From Bacteroidota bacterium (GTDB taxonomy: Bacteria > Bacteroidota > Ignavibacteria > Kapaibacteriales > HRBIN21), in assembly GCA_030550395.1 (NCBI GenBank), contig JAUQPL010000001.1:400965-464964 (forward strand): a stretch of 64,000 nt of DNA. Reading direction: 5' to 3'. Both the position numbers and the translations under genes were made by a program. Of this stretch, positions 17,804-26,503 are shown one piece after another. The notes under the pieces are model-generated. The model searched no databases and was not told the DNA's origin. It saw only the letters and a list, made by a program, of their open reading frames with translations. Each line of letters starts with the position of its first letter. Position 1 is the stretch's first letter.

Positions 17804-19222
17804 ATGTCTAAGGTGACGGAATTACTCCCACACCTTCTCTCACCTGATGCAGCGTCATATGAACCTCTATTTCCCGTTCGTCCCGAAGACACACCAACTG
17901 TCCTCCACACCTATCTTCCCAAAGGGGTATTCCCCTTCTTTCTGCCCGACGTTGACCTTGTGGTCGACCTTGAACGCAGTGTCACCCCTACCATCGTAGA
18001 TGCTCGCTCAGGAAAGGAGTACATTGACCTCTTCACCTGCTTTGCCTCCATGCCCCTAGGCTTCAACCACCCGAAGCTCCTGGAGCCCGGATTCCTCCGA
18101 ACATTGCTCATCGCTGCTTTGAACAAGCCCTCCAACTCCGACATCCTTACAACGGTCTACGCCACCTTCGTCAAAACATTGTTTACCCTAGCAGCTCCAC
18201 CAGCATTTCGTTATGCCTTCTTCATCGAGGGCGGGGCATTGGCGGTTGAAAATGCCCTCAAAGTTGCCTTCGACTGGAAAGTCCGCCAGAACTTCCGGAA
18301 AGGATATGCCTACGAACGAGGGCACCAAGTTATTCACTTCCGTTGTGCCTTTCACGGGCGCAGCGGTTATACGCTCTCTCTAACAAACACCGAACCCAAT
18401 AAGACGATGTATTTCCCCAAGTTTCCCTGGCCTCGCATTCATAACCCAGCACTGCGCTTTCCTGTCACCGACCAGGTATTAGAACAGGTCATCCGGGAAG
18501 AACAGCAAGCAATTGAACAGATTAAGCAAGCCTTCCATGAGCATCGGGACGACATTGCTGCAATCATCATTGAACCTATCCAAGGAGAAGGAGGGGACAA
18601 CCACTTCCGTGCTGAGTTCCTCCAAGCACTGCGCCAAATAGCCGACGAGAATGAAGCTTTACTCATCTTCGATGAGGTCCAAACCGGCGTTGGGCTAACT
18701 GGCACAATGTGGGTGCATGAGCAGCTCGGTGTCACTCCCGATATCCTCGTCTTCGGCAAAAAGATGCAAGTCTGCGGGCTCCTGGTCACAGAACGGGTAG
18801 ATACCGAGCCAGAGAATGTATTCCACGTGCCCGGGCGAATCAACTCCACCTGGGGAGGGAACCTGGTAGACATGCTGCGTGCGACTCGGTATCTGGAAAT
18901 CATCCACCAAGAGCGCTTGTTAGACCATGTCCGCCGCGTGGGTTCCTACCTGCAACATCGCCTCCACGAACTGCAGGCAGAGTTTCCTGAGCTTATCAGC
19001 AACGTCCGTGGTCGAGGACTCTTCTGCGCCTTTGACTTACCCAACGATACAGTCCGACAACTCTTCCGCCGCTATGTCTTCCAAAAAGGGGTACTTCTGC
19101 TACCCTGTGGTGAACGCTCTATCCGCTTCCGTCCACCGCTGACAATTTCCGAGGGGATTATCGACGAAGCCCTCGAGCGCATCCGGTCCGTCTTAGCGTC
19201 ACTACGCCGTGAAATCTCGTAG
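17804..19222 (+). CDS. lat: L-lysine 6-transaminase
   Basis: A 472-residue class III PLP aminotransferase. NSDILTTVYATFVKTL, FFIEGGALAVENALKVAFDW and the loop FHGRSGYTLSLTNT are characteristic of lysine 6-aminotransferase, which converts lysine and 2-oxoglutarate to 2-aminoadipate 6-semialdehyde and glutamate. The PLP site is read from IFDEVQTGVGLTGTMWVHE and the Schiff-base Lys in DILVFGKKMQVCG. The ATG at 17804 gives the family N terminus (SKVTELLPHLL). No other lysine-catabolism gene is adjacent. Its end overlaps the convergent DHH phosphoesterase by 21 nt. Confidence 0.9.
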   Translation: MSKVTELLPHLLSPDAASYEPLFPVRPEDTPTVLHTYLPKGVFPFFLPDVDLVVDLERSVTPTIVDARSGKEYIDLFTCFASMPLGFNHPKLLEPGFLRTLLIAALNKPSNSDILTTVYATFVKTLFTLAAPPAFRYAFFIEGGALAVENALKVAFDWKVRQNFRKGYAYERGHQVIHFRCAFHGRSGYTLSLTNTEPNKTMYFPKFPWPRIHNPALRFPVTDQVLEQVIREEQQAIEQIKQAFHEHRDDIAAIIIEPIQGEGGDNHFRAEFLQALRQIADENEALLIFDEVQTGVGLTGTMWVHEQLGVTPDILVFGKKMQVCGLLVTERVDTEPENVFHVPGRINSTWGGNLVDMLRATRYLEIIHQERLLDHVRRVGSYLQHRLHELQAEFPELISNVRGRGLFCAFDLPNDTVRQLFRRYVFQKGVLLLPCGERSIRFRPPLTISEGIIDEALERIRSVLASLRREIS

Positions 19223-20221
19223 GTACACCACGGCCCGCTCTAATAACCGATGGCACACCTCCTGTACATTCCCCTCTGGTAGGTGGGCTCCCGCGGCATA
19301 CTCATGTCCCCCGCCTCCGAATTCGGCAGCGAACCGATGCACAGGAATTCCCTGCCGAGAACGGAATGAAATCTTAATCCCCCTCTCCAAGGGCAGTTCA
19401 ACGACCAACAATCCAATTTGCACTCCACGCACGGAGAGCGTATAGTGTGCAAACCCTTCAATGTCCTCCTCTAATGCCCCTGTCCGCAGGAAAGACTCCC
19501 GAGGAACAACCAGCAAACAAACCCGTCCCCCATGGTATAGCTCCATGTTCGCTAACACCTCCCCTAACAGATGCATCCGAGACAAGGACCATGATTGGAA
19601 AAGCTGCTCGTGAACCCAGGGAACCTCTACCCCTAACTCTACCAGCTCTGCGGCTATCCTATGGACGTGGGCTGAGGTGTTGGAGTAGGAAAAACTGCCT
19701 GTATCCGTTGCAATCGCTGTGTACAGACAGAGCGCGATCTCCGGCGTGCGGTAGGGGCCTCCCATAAACTGCAACAGCTTCCAGACCACCTCCCCTGTGG
19801 CGCTTGCATGAGCATCGACAACATAGACATCTGCAAAGGGCTGCGGCTCTAAGTGGTGGTCAATAATAACTTTCGGGGCCGCTGCATACTCAACGCTTTC
19901 AGCAACTCTTCCTAAACGCCGAAGCTCGCCGGTATCAACAACAACGATGACATCAGCTGCAGCAACCTGCCAGGCATGTTCTTCCGAGCGATAGGACATG
20001 ATGTCTTCCGCACCCGGAAGGAAGCGTAAAGGTCCTGGTACCGGACTATGCAAAAAGCAGACAGCCCCCTTACCCAGAGAACGCAAATAGTGCTGGAGGG
20101 CTAACGCGGAACCAATTCCATCTCCATCGGGATGGACGTGCGTTGTAATCACTACCGATTGGCTCCGACAAAGCAGCTCCTGGGCTTGGAGGAAAGCAGA
20201 AGTAAGGTCACGCTGCTCCAC
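19202..20221 (-). CDS. nrnA: DHH/DHHA1 phosphoesterase, NrnA-like oligoribonuclease/pAp phosphatase
   Basis: Manganese-dependent phosphoesterase of the DHH superfamily. Motif I is ITTHVHPDGDGIGSALAL, motif II VVVDTG, motif III IIDHHLEP, and the C-terminal DHHA1 glycine motif GGGHEYAAGAHLP is present. NrnA-type enzymes degrade nano-RNA and dephosphorylate 3'-phosphoadenosine 5'-phosphate. I place the start at a GTG (20221), one base after the stop of the metallophosphoesterase gene. A GAGGAAGC ribosome-binding stretch sits just ahead of it inside that gene's end. This gives 339 residues, the usual family length; in-frame ATGs further upstream would force a long overlap. Confidence 0.88.
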   Translation of the reverse strand: MEQRDLTSAFLQAQELLCRSQSVVITTHVHPDGDGIGSALALQHYLRSLGKGAVCFLHSPVPGPLRFLPGAEDIMSYRSEEHAWQVAAADVIVVVDTGELRRLGRVAESVEYAAAPKVIIDHHLEPQPFADVYVVDAHASATGEVVWKLLQFMGGPYRTPEIALCLYTAIATDTGSFSYSNTSAHVHRIAAELVELGVEVPWVHEQLFQSWSLSRMHLLGEVLANMELYHGGRVCLLVVPRESFLRTGALEEDIEGFAHYTLSVRGVQIGLLVVELPLERGIKISFRSRQGIPVHRFAAEFGGGGHEYAAGAHLPEGNVQEVCHRLLERAVVYLRDFTA

Positions 20222-20222
20222 C

Positions 20223-21443
20223 CTATGCTTCCTCCACTGCTGGAACAAGACGGATATGCGTAATTTCTGGCGGGGCATTCCACCGAATCGGGATTCCCAC
20301 CGTACCAATCCCCCGCGTCACGTACATCCACCGACGACTCACCAGTGTAGACCAGTACGTACCCGCCACGTAGGGAGATACTATCCCCGCCGGGGACAAA
20401 CTGAGAGAGCCTATCTCTGCCACTACAATCTGTCCCCCATGGGTATGCCCAGCAATCACAGCATCGGCACCCAGTAGTACCAATGGTTCGAAATAGTACG
20501 GCCGATGGCACAGCACAATCCGAGGTGATCCCATCCCCTGAACCTGACGCTCCCACACCGAGAGAACTCCATCCAGATCGCGACCTCGCTCAACATACTC
20601 CGGCAACGACCGAGCATAGAAATCATCAAGACCAGCAAGGGTAACCGTTGCGCCGTTACGTCCAATAGAGACCGCCTCATTCCGCAGGAACCGAATTCCA
20701 GCCTGCTCCAGCTCATAACAGACGCGCTCAACGTCCCCGCCGAAGTAATCGTGGTTGCCCGTGACGGCAAAGACCCCTAACGGGGCTTTCAGGCCCGCAA
20801 GAGCCTCACTACAGGGATAAATCTCCGCCGTGCGGTTAATAATGAAATCCCCTGGCAAAACGATGACGTCGCAGCCAAGCTCCTCCAACTCACGCCGAAA
20901 GCGCTCTATCTGCGAACGCTGCATGAAGGGTCCAGAGTGAATATCGCTGAGCACTCCAATGGTCAGCCCCTCCAGCTCTGGGGCTAAACCAACAACAGGC
21001 AGTTCTACAAACTCTACATGCCTCCTCCGCTGAGTGGTCGCCAAAAGCTGCGTTGATGCTACCAAACTGATCCCACTAAGGACAGCATACCGTATGAACT
21101 GCCGACGCTGCTGCTCTACAGAAGAAAACCCCGACACCGAAGCACTCTTTCTCCGATTCCGGAACATCCCTTCCAGACCCACCCCTATACTGACGAATGC
21201 CCCTACTAATGCCCACACCCAAGCACCATACCACACAAGCCTTGGCAATTCCATTGGCACCGCCTTATACAGCAGGAGCCAATACACAAAGGGCAGTTGC
21301 ACAGTCACGCCACCCAAGAAGAGAGCCCCACGTTGCCACCCCTTCACGCAGCGCCACAGCCGAACCCAACCGGGTAACTGGAGAAAGAGCAGGAACAGAA
21401 TCCCTGCAATCGCAATCCCTATGGCAACCCCTCCATTCGGCAT
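20223..21443 (-). CDS. Membrane metallophosphoesterase (YkuE/YaeI-like)
   Basis: A 406-residue protein with three N-terminal membrane segments (about residues 4-22, 38-58 and 70-90). A basic stretch EQQRRQFIRYAVLSGISLVA follows, which is either a fourth anchor or a Tat-like signal. Then comes a calcineurin-type phosphoesterase with the complete metal motifs: LSDIHSGPF, LPGDFI, TGNHDYFGGD and GHTHGGQI. Relatives include UDP-diacylglucosamine or unknown phosphodiesterases. The RR in front of helix 4 recalls YkuE, a Tat substrate, but the preceding helices make a simple Tat signal unlikely. It is probably co-transcribed with nrnA (1-nt gap). Confidence 0.85.
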   Translation of the reverse strand: MPNGGVAIGIAIAGILFLLFLQLPGWVRLWRCVKGWQRGALFLGGVTVQLPFVYWLLLYKAVPMELPRLVWYGAWVWALVGAFVSIGVGLEGMFRNRRKSASVSGFSSVEQQRRQFIRYAVLSGISLVASTQLLATTQRRRHVEFVELPVVGLAPELEGLTIGVLSDIHSGPFMQRSQIERFRRELEELGCDVIVLPGDFIINRTAEIYPCSEALAGLKAPLGVFAVTGNHDYFGGDVERVCYELEQAGIRFLRNEAVSIGRNGATVTLAGLDDFYARSLPEYVERGRDLDGVLSVWERQVQGMGSPRIVLCHRPYYFEPLVLLGADAVIAGHTHGGQIVVAEIGSLSLSPAGIVSPYVAGTYWSTLVSRRWMYVTRGIGTVGIPIRWNAPPEITHIRLVPAVEEA

Positions 21444-21493
21444 GAGTAGCTCCTTCGGTTAAGGCACCAAAGACGAACAAGGTTCCCACAAAT

Positions 21494-22300
21494 TCACACC
21501 TTCCAAGCCCGCACAACTTCTCCAAGATTGACTTGGAGGGCAATGGCAGCATTGCCATTACGACGGGCAATCTCCACCAGTCCGTCGCTCCCCACGTACG
21601 CACAGAATTCTCCATCGGCAACATCTGCAAAGGTACGGCTCATTCCAACAATCATCGCATTCCCCACGGCAATGCGCCAGCGTACACGCTCTTGCGGCAA
21701 CGCTCCAATCTGCAGCCGCTCAGCCGATAGCGAAGTAATGAGATTGCCGAAACGGTCTATATGCAGGACCTCCCCCAGCCAGACCCCATCCTGGTAATCA
21801 CACCGCGGAGCAGGGAGCCGTTGCAAACTCCGTGGATCTATTGGCATGCCCAACTGTTCTAAGTGTACCCCCTGGGCTAAATACGCCGCTGCCGGGGCAA
21901 AGATATCCCGCCCATGGAACGTGGAACTAACCTCGGATAACCGATATGCAGGATTCTCAAGCACGACAGCTCGGTCCACCCCATATCGCTCTATTACAAA
22001 GCTCAAAAGCCCATTGTCCGGAGCAAGGAAATACTTGCGGTTGCTTTCCACCGCAACAGCACGCCGCTCTGTTCCAACTCCTGGATCCACAACAGCAACG
22101 AAAATAGAGCCATCGGGGAAATACGGTTCTGCAGCCCAAAGCGCATAAGCACCTTGGCGCACTTGCTGCGGACGTATATGGTGAAGGAGGTCAATGACCG
22201 ATGCCTGTGGCGCAATGCGAGCAATGACTCCCTTGAGAACTCCAACGTAAGTGTCCTGCAAACCATAATCAGTCAACAACACGATGGGCGAATTCACCAT
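21494..22300 (-). CDS. SAM hydrolase / S-adenosylmethionine hydroxide adenosyltransferase (DUF62)
   Basis: This 268-residue protein has the DUF62 signatures: LLTDYGLQDTYVGVLKGVI at the N terminus, VVDPGVGTERRAVAVE, FLAPDNGLLSFV and in the C-terminal barrel LHIDRFGNLITSL. The family includes the fluorinase and chlorinase. Ordinary bacterial members use water and split S-adenosylmethionine into adenosine and methionine. The absence of halogenase context makes hydrolysis the likely reaction. It is divergent from the lipoprotein gene at 22424. Confidence 0.9.
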   Translation of the reverse strand: MVNSPIVLLTDYGLQDTYVGVLKGVIARIAPQASVIDLLHHIRPQQVRQGAYALWAAEPYFPDGSIFVAVVDPGVGTERRAVAVESNRKYFLAPDNGLLSFVIERYGVDRAVVLENPAYRLSEVSSTFHGRDIFAPAAAYLAQGVHLEQLGMPIDPRSLQRLPAPRCDYQDGVWLGEVLHIDRFGNLITSLSAERLQIGALPQERVRWRIAVGNAMIVGMSRTFADVADGEFCAYVGSDGLVEIARRNGNAAIALQVNLGEVVRAWKV

Positions 22301-22423
22301 GACCTATTCCCTCTTGCCTTGCTGAGCAAGAGACGAATCAAGTATGGTGCCTACCATGGCTGGTATGGGTGGATTTTGCATTTTTGTGCTTCTCAAAACT
22401 CGTTATCCTTCCCGCACTGGAAC

Positions 22424-23635
22424 ATGCGTGGGCATTTACAGAACTTTTGTCTCCTTCTCGGAAGCCTTGCCAGTACGCTTGTATGGAGTGGATGCAATGA
22501 TGCCCCATCCCCTGTAGGAGCTGAATTTCTCCCCGACACCGCTCAACTCTATGTCCTGACCGCACCACCGGACTCTGTCTTTGAGGCTGTGGCAACACAT
22601 CGCCTTCCCCAACCCCTTTTCAACGTCGGTATACTCTACATCGGGCGCTTCCAGAGCATGGAAGCCCGAACGTTGCTACGCTTCACCGATATCCCTGACA
22701 CCCTCGGCTCTCTGACGGCCGAATCCATTCTGCGGGCAACTCTACTCCTTTCTCCCGAGCGATACGCCCTTGGGGATACCAGTAGTGGCGCCACCCACGT
22801 TCCATTCAGCATCCACAAAGTTATCCGCTTGTGGACACCTAAGGCAACGTGGGACAGCCTCTTTGCTGGAGGCGACGCCGGAACCCTTGATCCGACAGAG
22901 TTAGGTCGCTGGGAAACACCGATCCCACTGCGGGACACTGTCCAACCTATCCGGATAGAGCTCAATGACCTTGGACGCCAGCTTATCGCCGAATGGCTCC
23001 GCTTCCAATCCGATAGCTCTCTCCGACAACAAATCTACGGCCTTGCCCTCCTGCCTACCCCTTCCGGAAGCGCTATTCGGGCGTTTGCCACGCAAGCGAT
23101 TGGTCAACTGGAACGTCCAGCCCCGAAACTGGAGATTCTCTACCGCCATCCTTCCGGCAATGTGGACACCCTATACTTGACAGCTGGCTATGCCGGAAGC
23201 TTCATTTCCCCTGCTGACGCTGATACCACCCGCTACCTTATCCTCCAACCCGGTATTGCCTACCAACCAAAGCTCTCACTGCGGCTTACCGCACTGCCCC
23301 CACTGGCAGCAATTCACCGGGCTGAACTGCGCCTTACCATAGACTCAACCGCTTGCTGGACGGGCAACCGAGAGCGCTCTCGGACACTCCTACTACTCCC
23401 TTCGGATACGAACGCTCCAGGCTGGGTTAGCACAACAGCGACCTACGACCCACAATCGGGAGCCTTCATTAGCAAAACGCTCGCTCCCTTGCTGGAGTAC
23501 TGGTTCCGCCGTCAGCAGCGGGGAACTCTTATTGTAAGCCTCCCCGCAACAGAGCTCTACGGTCGCTTAGACCGACTAGCCTTCCTCCCTCAACCTCAGC
23601 TTACCATTGTCTACTCCCGGCGGAAGCAGCCATGA
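22424..23635 (+). CDS. Exported lipoprotein of unknown function, beta-rich
   Basis: A 403-residue lipoprotein: the signal peptide ends in a lipobox (TLVWSGC followed by ND). The rest is beta-rich and contains ARTLLRFTDIPD, DSVFEAVATHRLP and repeated strand blocks similar to DNRLRE/DUF4270-type surface proteins of Bacteroidota, but I cannot place it in a named family with certainty. The ATG at 22424 is chosen because it directly precedes the signal peptide. The stop overlaps the start of the next gene (ATGA), so it is probably made together with the barrel protein. A weak -7-like element (CATTTTTG, 22379-22386) lies 37 nt upstream. Confidence 0.75.
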   Translation: MRGHLQNFCLLLGSLASTLVWSGCNDAPSPVGAEFLPDTAQLYVLTAPPDSVFEAVATHRLPQPLFNVGILYIGRFQSMEARTLLRFTDIPDTLGSLTAESILRATLLLSPERYALGDTSSGATHVPFSIHKVIRLWTPKATWDSLFAGGDAGTLDPTELGRWETPIPLRDTVQPIRIELNDLGRQLIAEWLRFQSDSSLRQQIYGLALLPTPSGSAIRAFATQAIGQLERPAPKLEILYRHPSGNVDTLYLTAGYAGSFISPADADTTRYLILQPGIAYQPKLSLRLTALPPLAAIHRAELRLTIDSTACWTGNRERSRTLLLLPSDTNAPGWVSTTATYDPQSGAFISKTLAPLLEYWFRRQQRGTLIVSLPATELYGRLDRLAFLPQPQLTIVYSRRKQP

Positions 23636-24852
23636 GATACCTCTTGCTCACTTTCGCAGTAGTACTCCCCACTCTCCTACGGGCACAGGGCGGCTCAAAC
23701 TACTCTACCATCGGTATCGGTGATTTCCGCCCCGCCATTGGAGCCCTTTACGACGGCGCTAGTTCCTACGGCATTGCGCTGCCGTCCACCTACACCATCA
23801 GCACGGTCAATCCAGCTCTGTGGACGTTTGTCCAGACAACACGCCTGCAAGGAGGCTATCGCTTCCATCAACAGCTGATCACAGCAGGGGTAGGAAGGAG
23901 AGCACAAAACAACGGCAAAGTTGAGGGACTCATCACGCTGTTTGCCATTGACACAGCTCAAGGTTGGAGCCTCAGCTGGGGCTTCTACCCTTTAACTTCC
24001 GTCAATGCTGCCATCGCAGTCCCTGTGGCCGTCCCATTGCCCGAAGAGCATCTGAAGGGAAACTACCGCTTTCTCACCACAGGTGGTATCAGCACCATGC
24101 ATCTGGGACTTGCTACTCGCCTCACCCCCTCCATCGGCGCCGGAGTAGCCATACGGTACCACTTCGGTCTCTTCCAAACCGAGCGTACCACTACTTTCCA
24201 GGACTCATGGACGGCCCCTGACACCCTCACAGTCACAGATTGGATATCGGGGGCCAACCTCCTCCTTGGCATTTGGTACCGCCCTACCCTGAATTGGCTA
24301 TTTGCAGCTTCGCTGACAACACCGACCACCTTTACCACTGACCAGATATGGCGGTATGCCTTCGTGAACACCTATGGAGACAGTACCATAGAGCGTTCCC
24401 TCCGCTGGCGTCTCCCTGCAACCTTCGGTTTCGGAATTGCCTACCAATGGAATCGCATGTCTGTAGCCGCCGAAGGCTTCTACGCTGACTTCCAAAACCT
24501 CAATTACCGACTGCCTACAGGGACAGAATTCCAGGCCTTGTACCGAGCTTCCCTCAGCCTACGACGCGAAGCACGCGCAGGAGGAAGTCGCTCATACTGG
24601 AATCAGCTCGGATTGTCCGCAGGGGTCAGCTGGCAACGCCTTTACTATCGCACTGCAGGGCATCCCATCTCCGAAGCCGCTCTTTCTGCCGGCATGAGTC
24701 TTCCTCTGGGAAGTGCTGCGATTCTAGACATAGCGTGTCAGAGCGGCATCCGAGGAAAACGTGCTCCGAGACTGGTCCAGGAATGGTTCGGGCGCTTTAC
24801 TTTTACCCTCAGCATCGGCGAGCGATGGTTTATTCCATCGCGGCGCCGCTAA
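23632..24852 (+). CDS. Outer-membrane beta-barrel protein (FadL/OMPP1-like)
   Basis: A 406-residue exported protein with a signal peptide (LLLTFAVVLPTLLRAQ). The mature N terminus is GGSNYSTIGIGDFRP, followed by alternating amphipathic strands to the C terminus. The opening (small residues, 'S-TI-GIGD', then NPAL) resembles FadL/OMPP1-type transport barrels and the generic 'outer membrane protein' family of Bacteroidota. It is translationally coupled to the upstream lipoprotein (4-nt overlap), suggesting a barrel plus surface-lipoprotein unit. The substrate is unknown. Its end overlaps the convergent rfaE2 by 4 nt. Confidence 0.75.
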   Translation: MRYLLLTFAVVLPTLLRAQGGSNYSTIGIGDFRPAIGALYDGASSYGIALPSTYTISTVNPALWTFVQTTRLQGGYRFHQQLITAGVGRRAQNNGKVEGLITLFAIDTAQGWSLSWGFYPLTSVNAAIAVPVAVPLPEEHLKGNYRFLTTGGISTMHLGLATRLTPSIGAGVAIRYHFGLFQTERTTTFQDSWTAPDTLTVTDWISGANLLLGIWYRPTLNWLFAASLTTPTTFTTDQIWRYAFVNTYGDSTIERSLRWRLPATFGFGIAYQWNRMSVAAEGFYADFQNLNYRLPTGTEFQALYRASLSLRREARAGGSRSYWNQLGLSAGVSWQRLYYRTAGHPISEAALSAGMSLPLGSAAILDIACQSGIRGKRAPRLVQEWFGRFTFTLSIGERWFIPSRRR

Positions 24853-25340
24853 ATCCGTTGGGGCTTACCTCCCTGGTACCGACGCAGAATCTCCTGCACG
24901 ATACCGCTGGTGGAGTACCCAGAAACATACGGTAGCACCACTACTTCACCTCCCCAGGACCGGACTAAAGATGCCCCAGCAATTTGCTCCGGCCTATAGT
25001 CTCCTCCCTTCACAAGGACATCGGGACGCAACTGGGCAATCAGTACTTCGGGCGTGTCTTCGTCAAAGAGCGTGACGAAATCCACCGCCTTCAAGGCAGC
25101 CACCAGCGCTGCTCGCTCTTGCTGTGAGCGGAGCGGACGTCTATCCCCTTTGAGACGCCGAACAGAAACGTCCGTGTTGACCCCCACTATGAGGACATCC
25201 CCCAAGCGGCGTGCCTGCTCTAAGTACTGCACATGCCCAAAGTGGAGGAGGTCAAAGCAGCCATTGGTGAAGACGATACGTTTCCCCTGCTGCCGGAGTT
25301 GCTCACACAGCAGTGTTAAGACAGAACGGTCAAGCACCAT
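24849..25340 (-). CDS. rfaE2: D-glycero-beta-D-manno-heptose 1-phosphate adenylyltransferase
   Basis: A 163-residue nucleotidyltransferase with FTNGCFDLLHFGHVQYL (the HxGH motif), the ribose/phosphate region TDVSVRRLKGDRRPL and VKGGDYRPEQI. It corresponds to the C-terminal half of E. coli HldE and makes ADP-heptose for LPS inner core. The start at 25340 lies just after the rfaE1 stop, which makes the pair a split HldE. Confidence 0.93.
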   Translation of the reverse strand: MVLDRSVLTLLCEQLRQQGKRIVFTNGCFDLLHFGHVQYLEQARRLGDVLIVGVNTDVSVRRLKGDRRPLRSQQERAALVAALKAVDFVTLFDEDTPEVLIAQLRPDVLVKGGDYRPEQIAGASLVRSWGGEVVVLPYVSGYSTSGIVQEILRRYQGGKPQRI

Positions 25341-25342
25341 CA

Positions 25343-26335
25343 CTATCCCCCTTGAGCAACAGCTTCTAGCAAGGCTTTGGGTTCTACTGGTACGACACCC
25401 GGTTGGGCACAAACAACGCCGGCAGCGAAATTCGCCAATGCTGCAGCTTCCCGTAAGGTTGCTCCAGCAACGAGAGCTGCAGCAACCGTAGCAATGACCG
25501 TATCCCCTGCACCGGACACATCAGCGACGTGGCGCGCTCGCGCAGGGATAAAGCTTTGCCTTCCGTCAGTAGCCTCATACAGGAACATCCCCTGTTCGCC
25601 CAAGGTGATTAGCACAGCAGCACATTGCAGTCGCTCCTGAAGTTGAATGGCCGCCCGTTGGATATCCTCCCTTGTCTGCAATGGCTGCTGCAATGCTTGC
25701 GCTACTTCGCGCCGATTCGGCTTAAAGAGCCTCACTCCAGCGTAAGCAAAAAAGTTCTCCTGTTTGGGATCCACCAGCACAGGGATGCCCCGGTGCCGCA
25801 TAAGCTGGAGTACTGCCGCAATGAGCTCGGGAGTCAGCAGCCCTTTGTTGTAGTCTTCAATGACAAGCGCCTCTATATCTTCAGCCTCTTCAAGAACTCG
25901 CATCACCTGAGCCGCTACTGTACTATTCACAGGGGTACGAACCTCCCGGTCCACCCGCACCAGGTGTTGGTGATTGCCCAAGATGCGAATCTTCTCCGTT
26001 GTAGGACGCCCCAATTGCCGGAGAATCCCATCCGTCCGACATCCTAGCTGCTGCAGGAGTTCTAGCAGCATCTGTCCAGCGGCATCCTCGCCAATCACAC
26101 CGATCAGAAGTGGCTTTAGCCCAAGTGTATGCAGATTATGAGCGACGTTGGCTGCACCTCCTAACCGAGCTTGCTCTTCCTCCAGGTCCACAACCGGCAC
26201 AGGGGCTTCCGGTGAAATTCTTGTCACACTCCCCCAGAAGTAGCGGTCCAGCATGATATCACCCAGCACCGCCACTTGCCGTCCCCGACACTGTTCCAGT
26301 AACTCTTGTGCCCGCTCAACAGTGAGACCATCCAT
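25343..26335 (-). CDS. rfaE1: D-glycero-beta-D-manno-heptose-7-phosphate kinase
   Basis: A 330-residue PfkB-family sugar kinase, equal to the N-terminal half of HldE. It shows GDIMLDRYFWGSVTRISPEAPVPV at the start, the glycine-rich GGAANVAHNL substrate region, VIEDYNKGLL, DPKQENFFAYAG and the C-terminal catalytic motif DVSGAGDTVIATVAAAL with the general-base Asp. It phosphorylates heptose 7-phosphate at C1 ahead of RfaE2. A TAGTTTTG -7 element lies 51 nt upstream. Confidence 0.93.
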   Translation of the reverse strand: MDGLTVERAQELLEQCRGRQVAVLGDIMLDRYFWGSVTRISPEAPVPVVDLEEEQARLGGAANVAHNLHTLGLKPLLIGVIGEDAAGQMLLELLQQLGCRTDGILRQLGRPTTEKIRILGNHQHLVRVDREVRTPVNSTVAAQVMRVLEEAEDIEALVIEDYNKGLLTPELIAAVLQLMRHRGIPVLVDPKQENFFAYAGVRLFKPNRREVAQALQQPLQTREDIQRAAIQLQERLQCAAVLITLGEQGMFLYEATDGRQSFIPARARHVADVSGAGDTVIATVAAALVAGATLREAAALANFAAGVVCAQPGVVPVEPKALLEAVAQGG

Positions 26336-26385
26336 CGCTGTAGCTTTCTTGAGAACTGCCGAACCTTATCCACGTGGAGCAAGTA

Positions 26386-26393
26386 CAAAACTA
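26386..26393 (-). promoter_or_regulatory. Putative -7 element (TAGTTTTG) for rfaE1-rfaE2
   Basis: The octamer matches TAnnTTTG on the minus strand, 51 nt before the rfaE1 start, in the divergent gap with clpC. No well-spaced TTG is visible, so this is a weaker call. Confidence 0.35.
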
Positions 26394-26503
26394 CTGTGGG
26401 ACGCTCCAACGCCGTAGCAGCCAAAAGCTGCAATAAAGCTGCTTCCTGCTGCGTCCCCAGTCGTGAACCTTTGAGAGTGTCACTGAATAGACCCCTAGCC
26501 GAC

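Noticed and set aside
21494..22300. Fluorinase or chlorinase instead of SAM hydrolase
   Set aside because: The sequence looks like the general DUF62 family and the neighbours give no halometabolite context.
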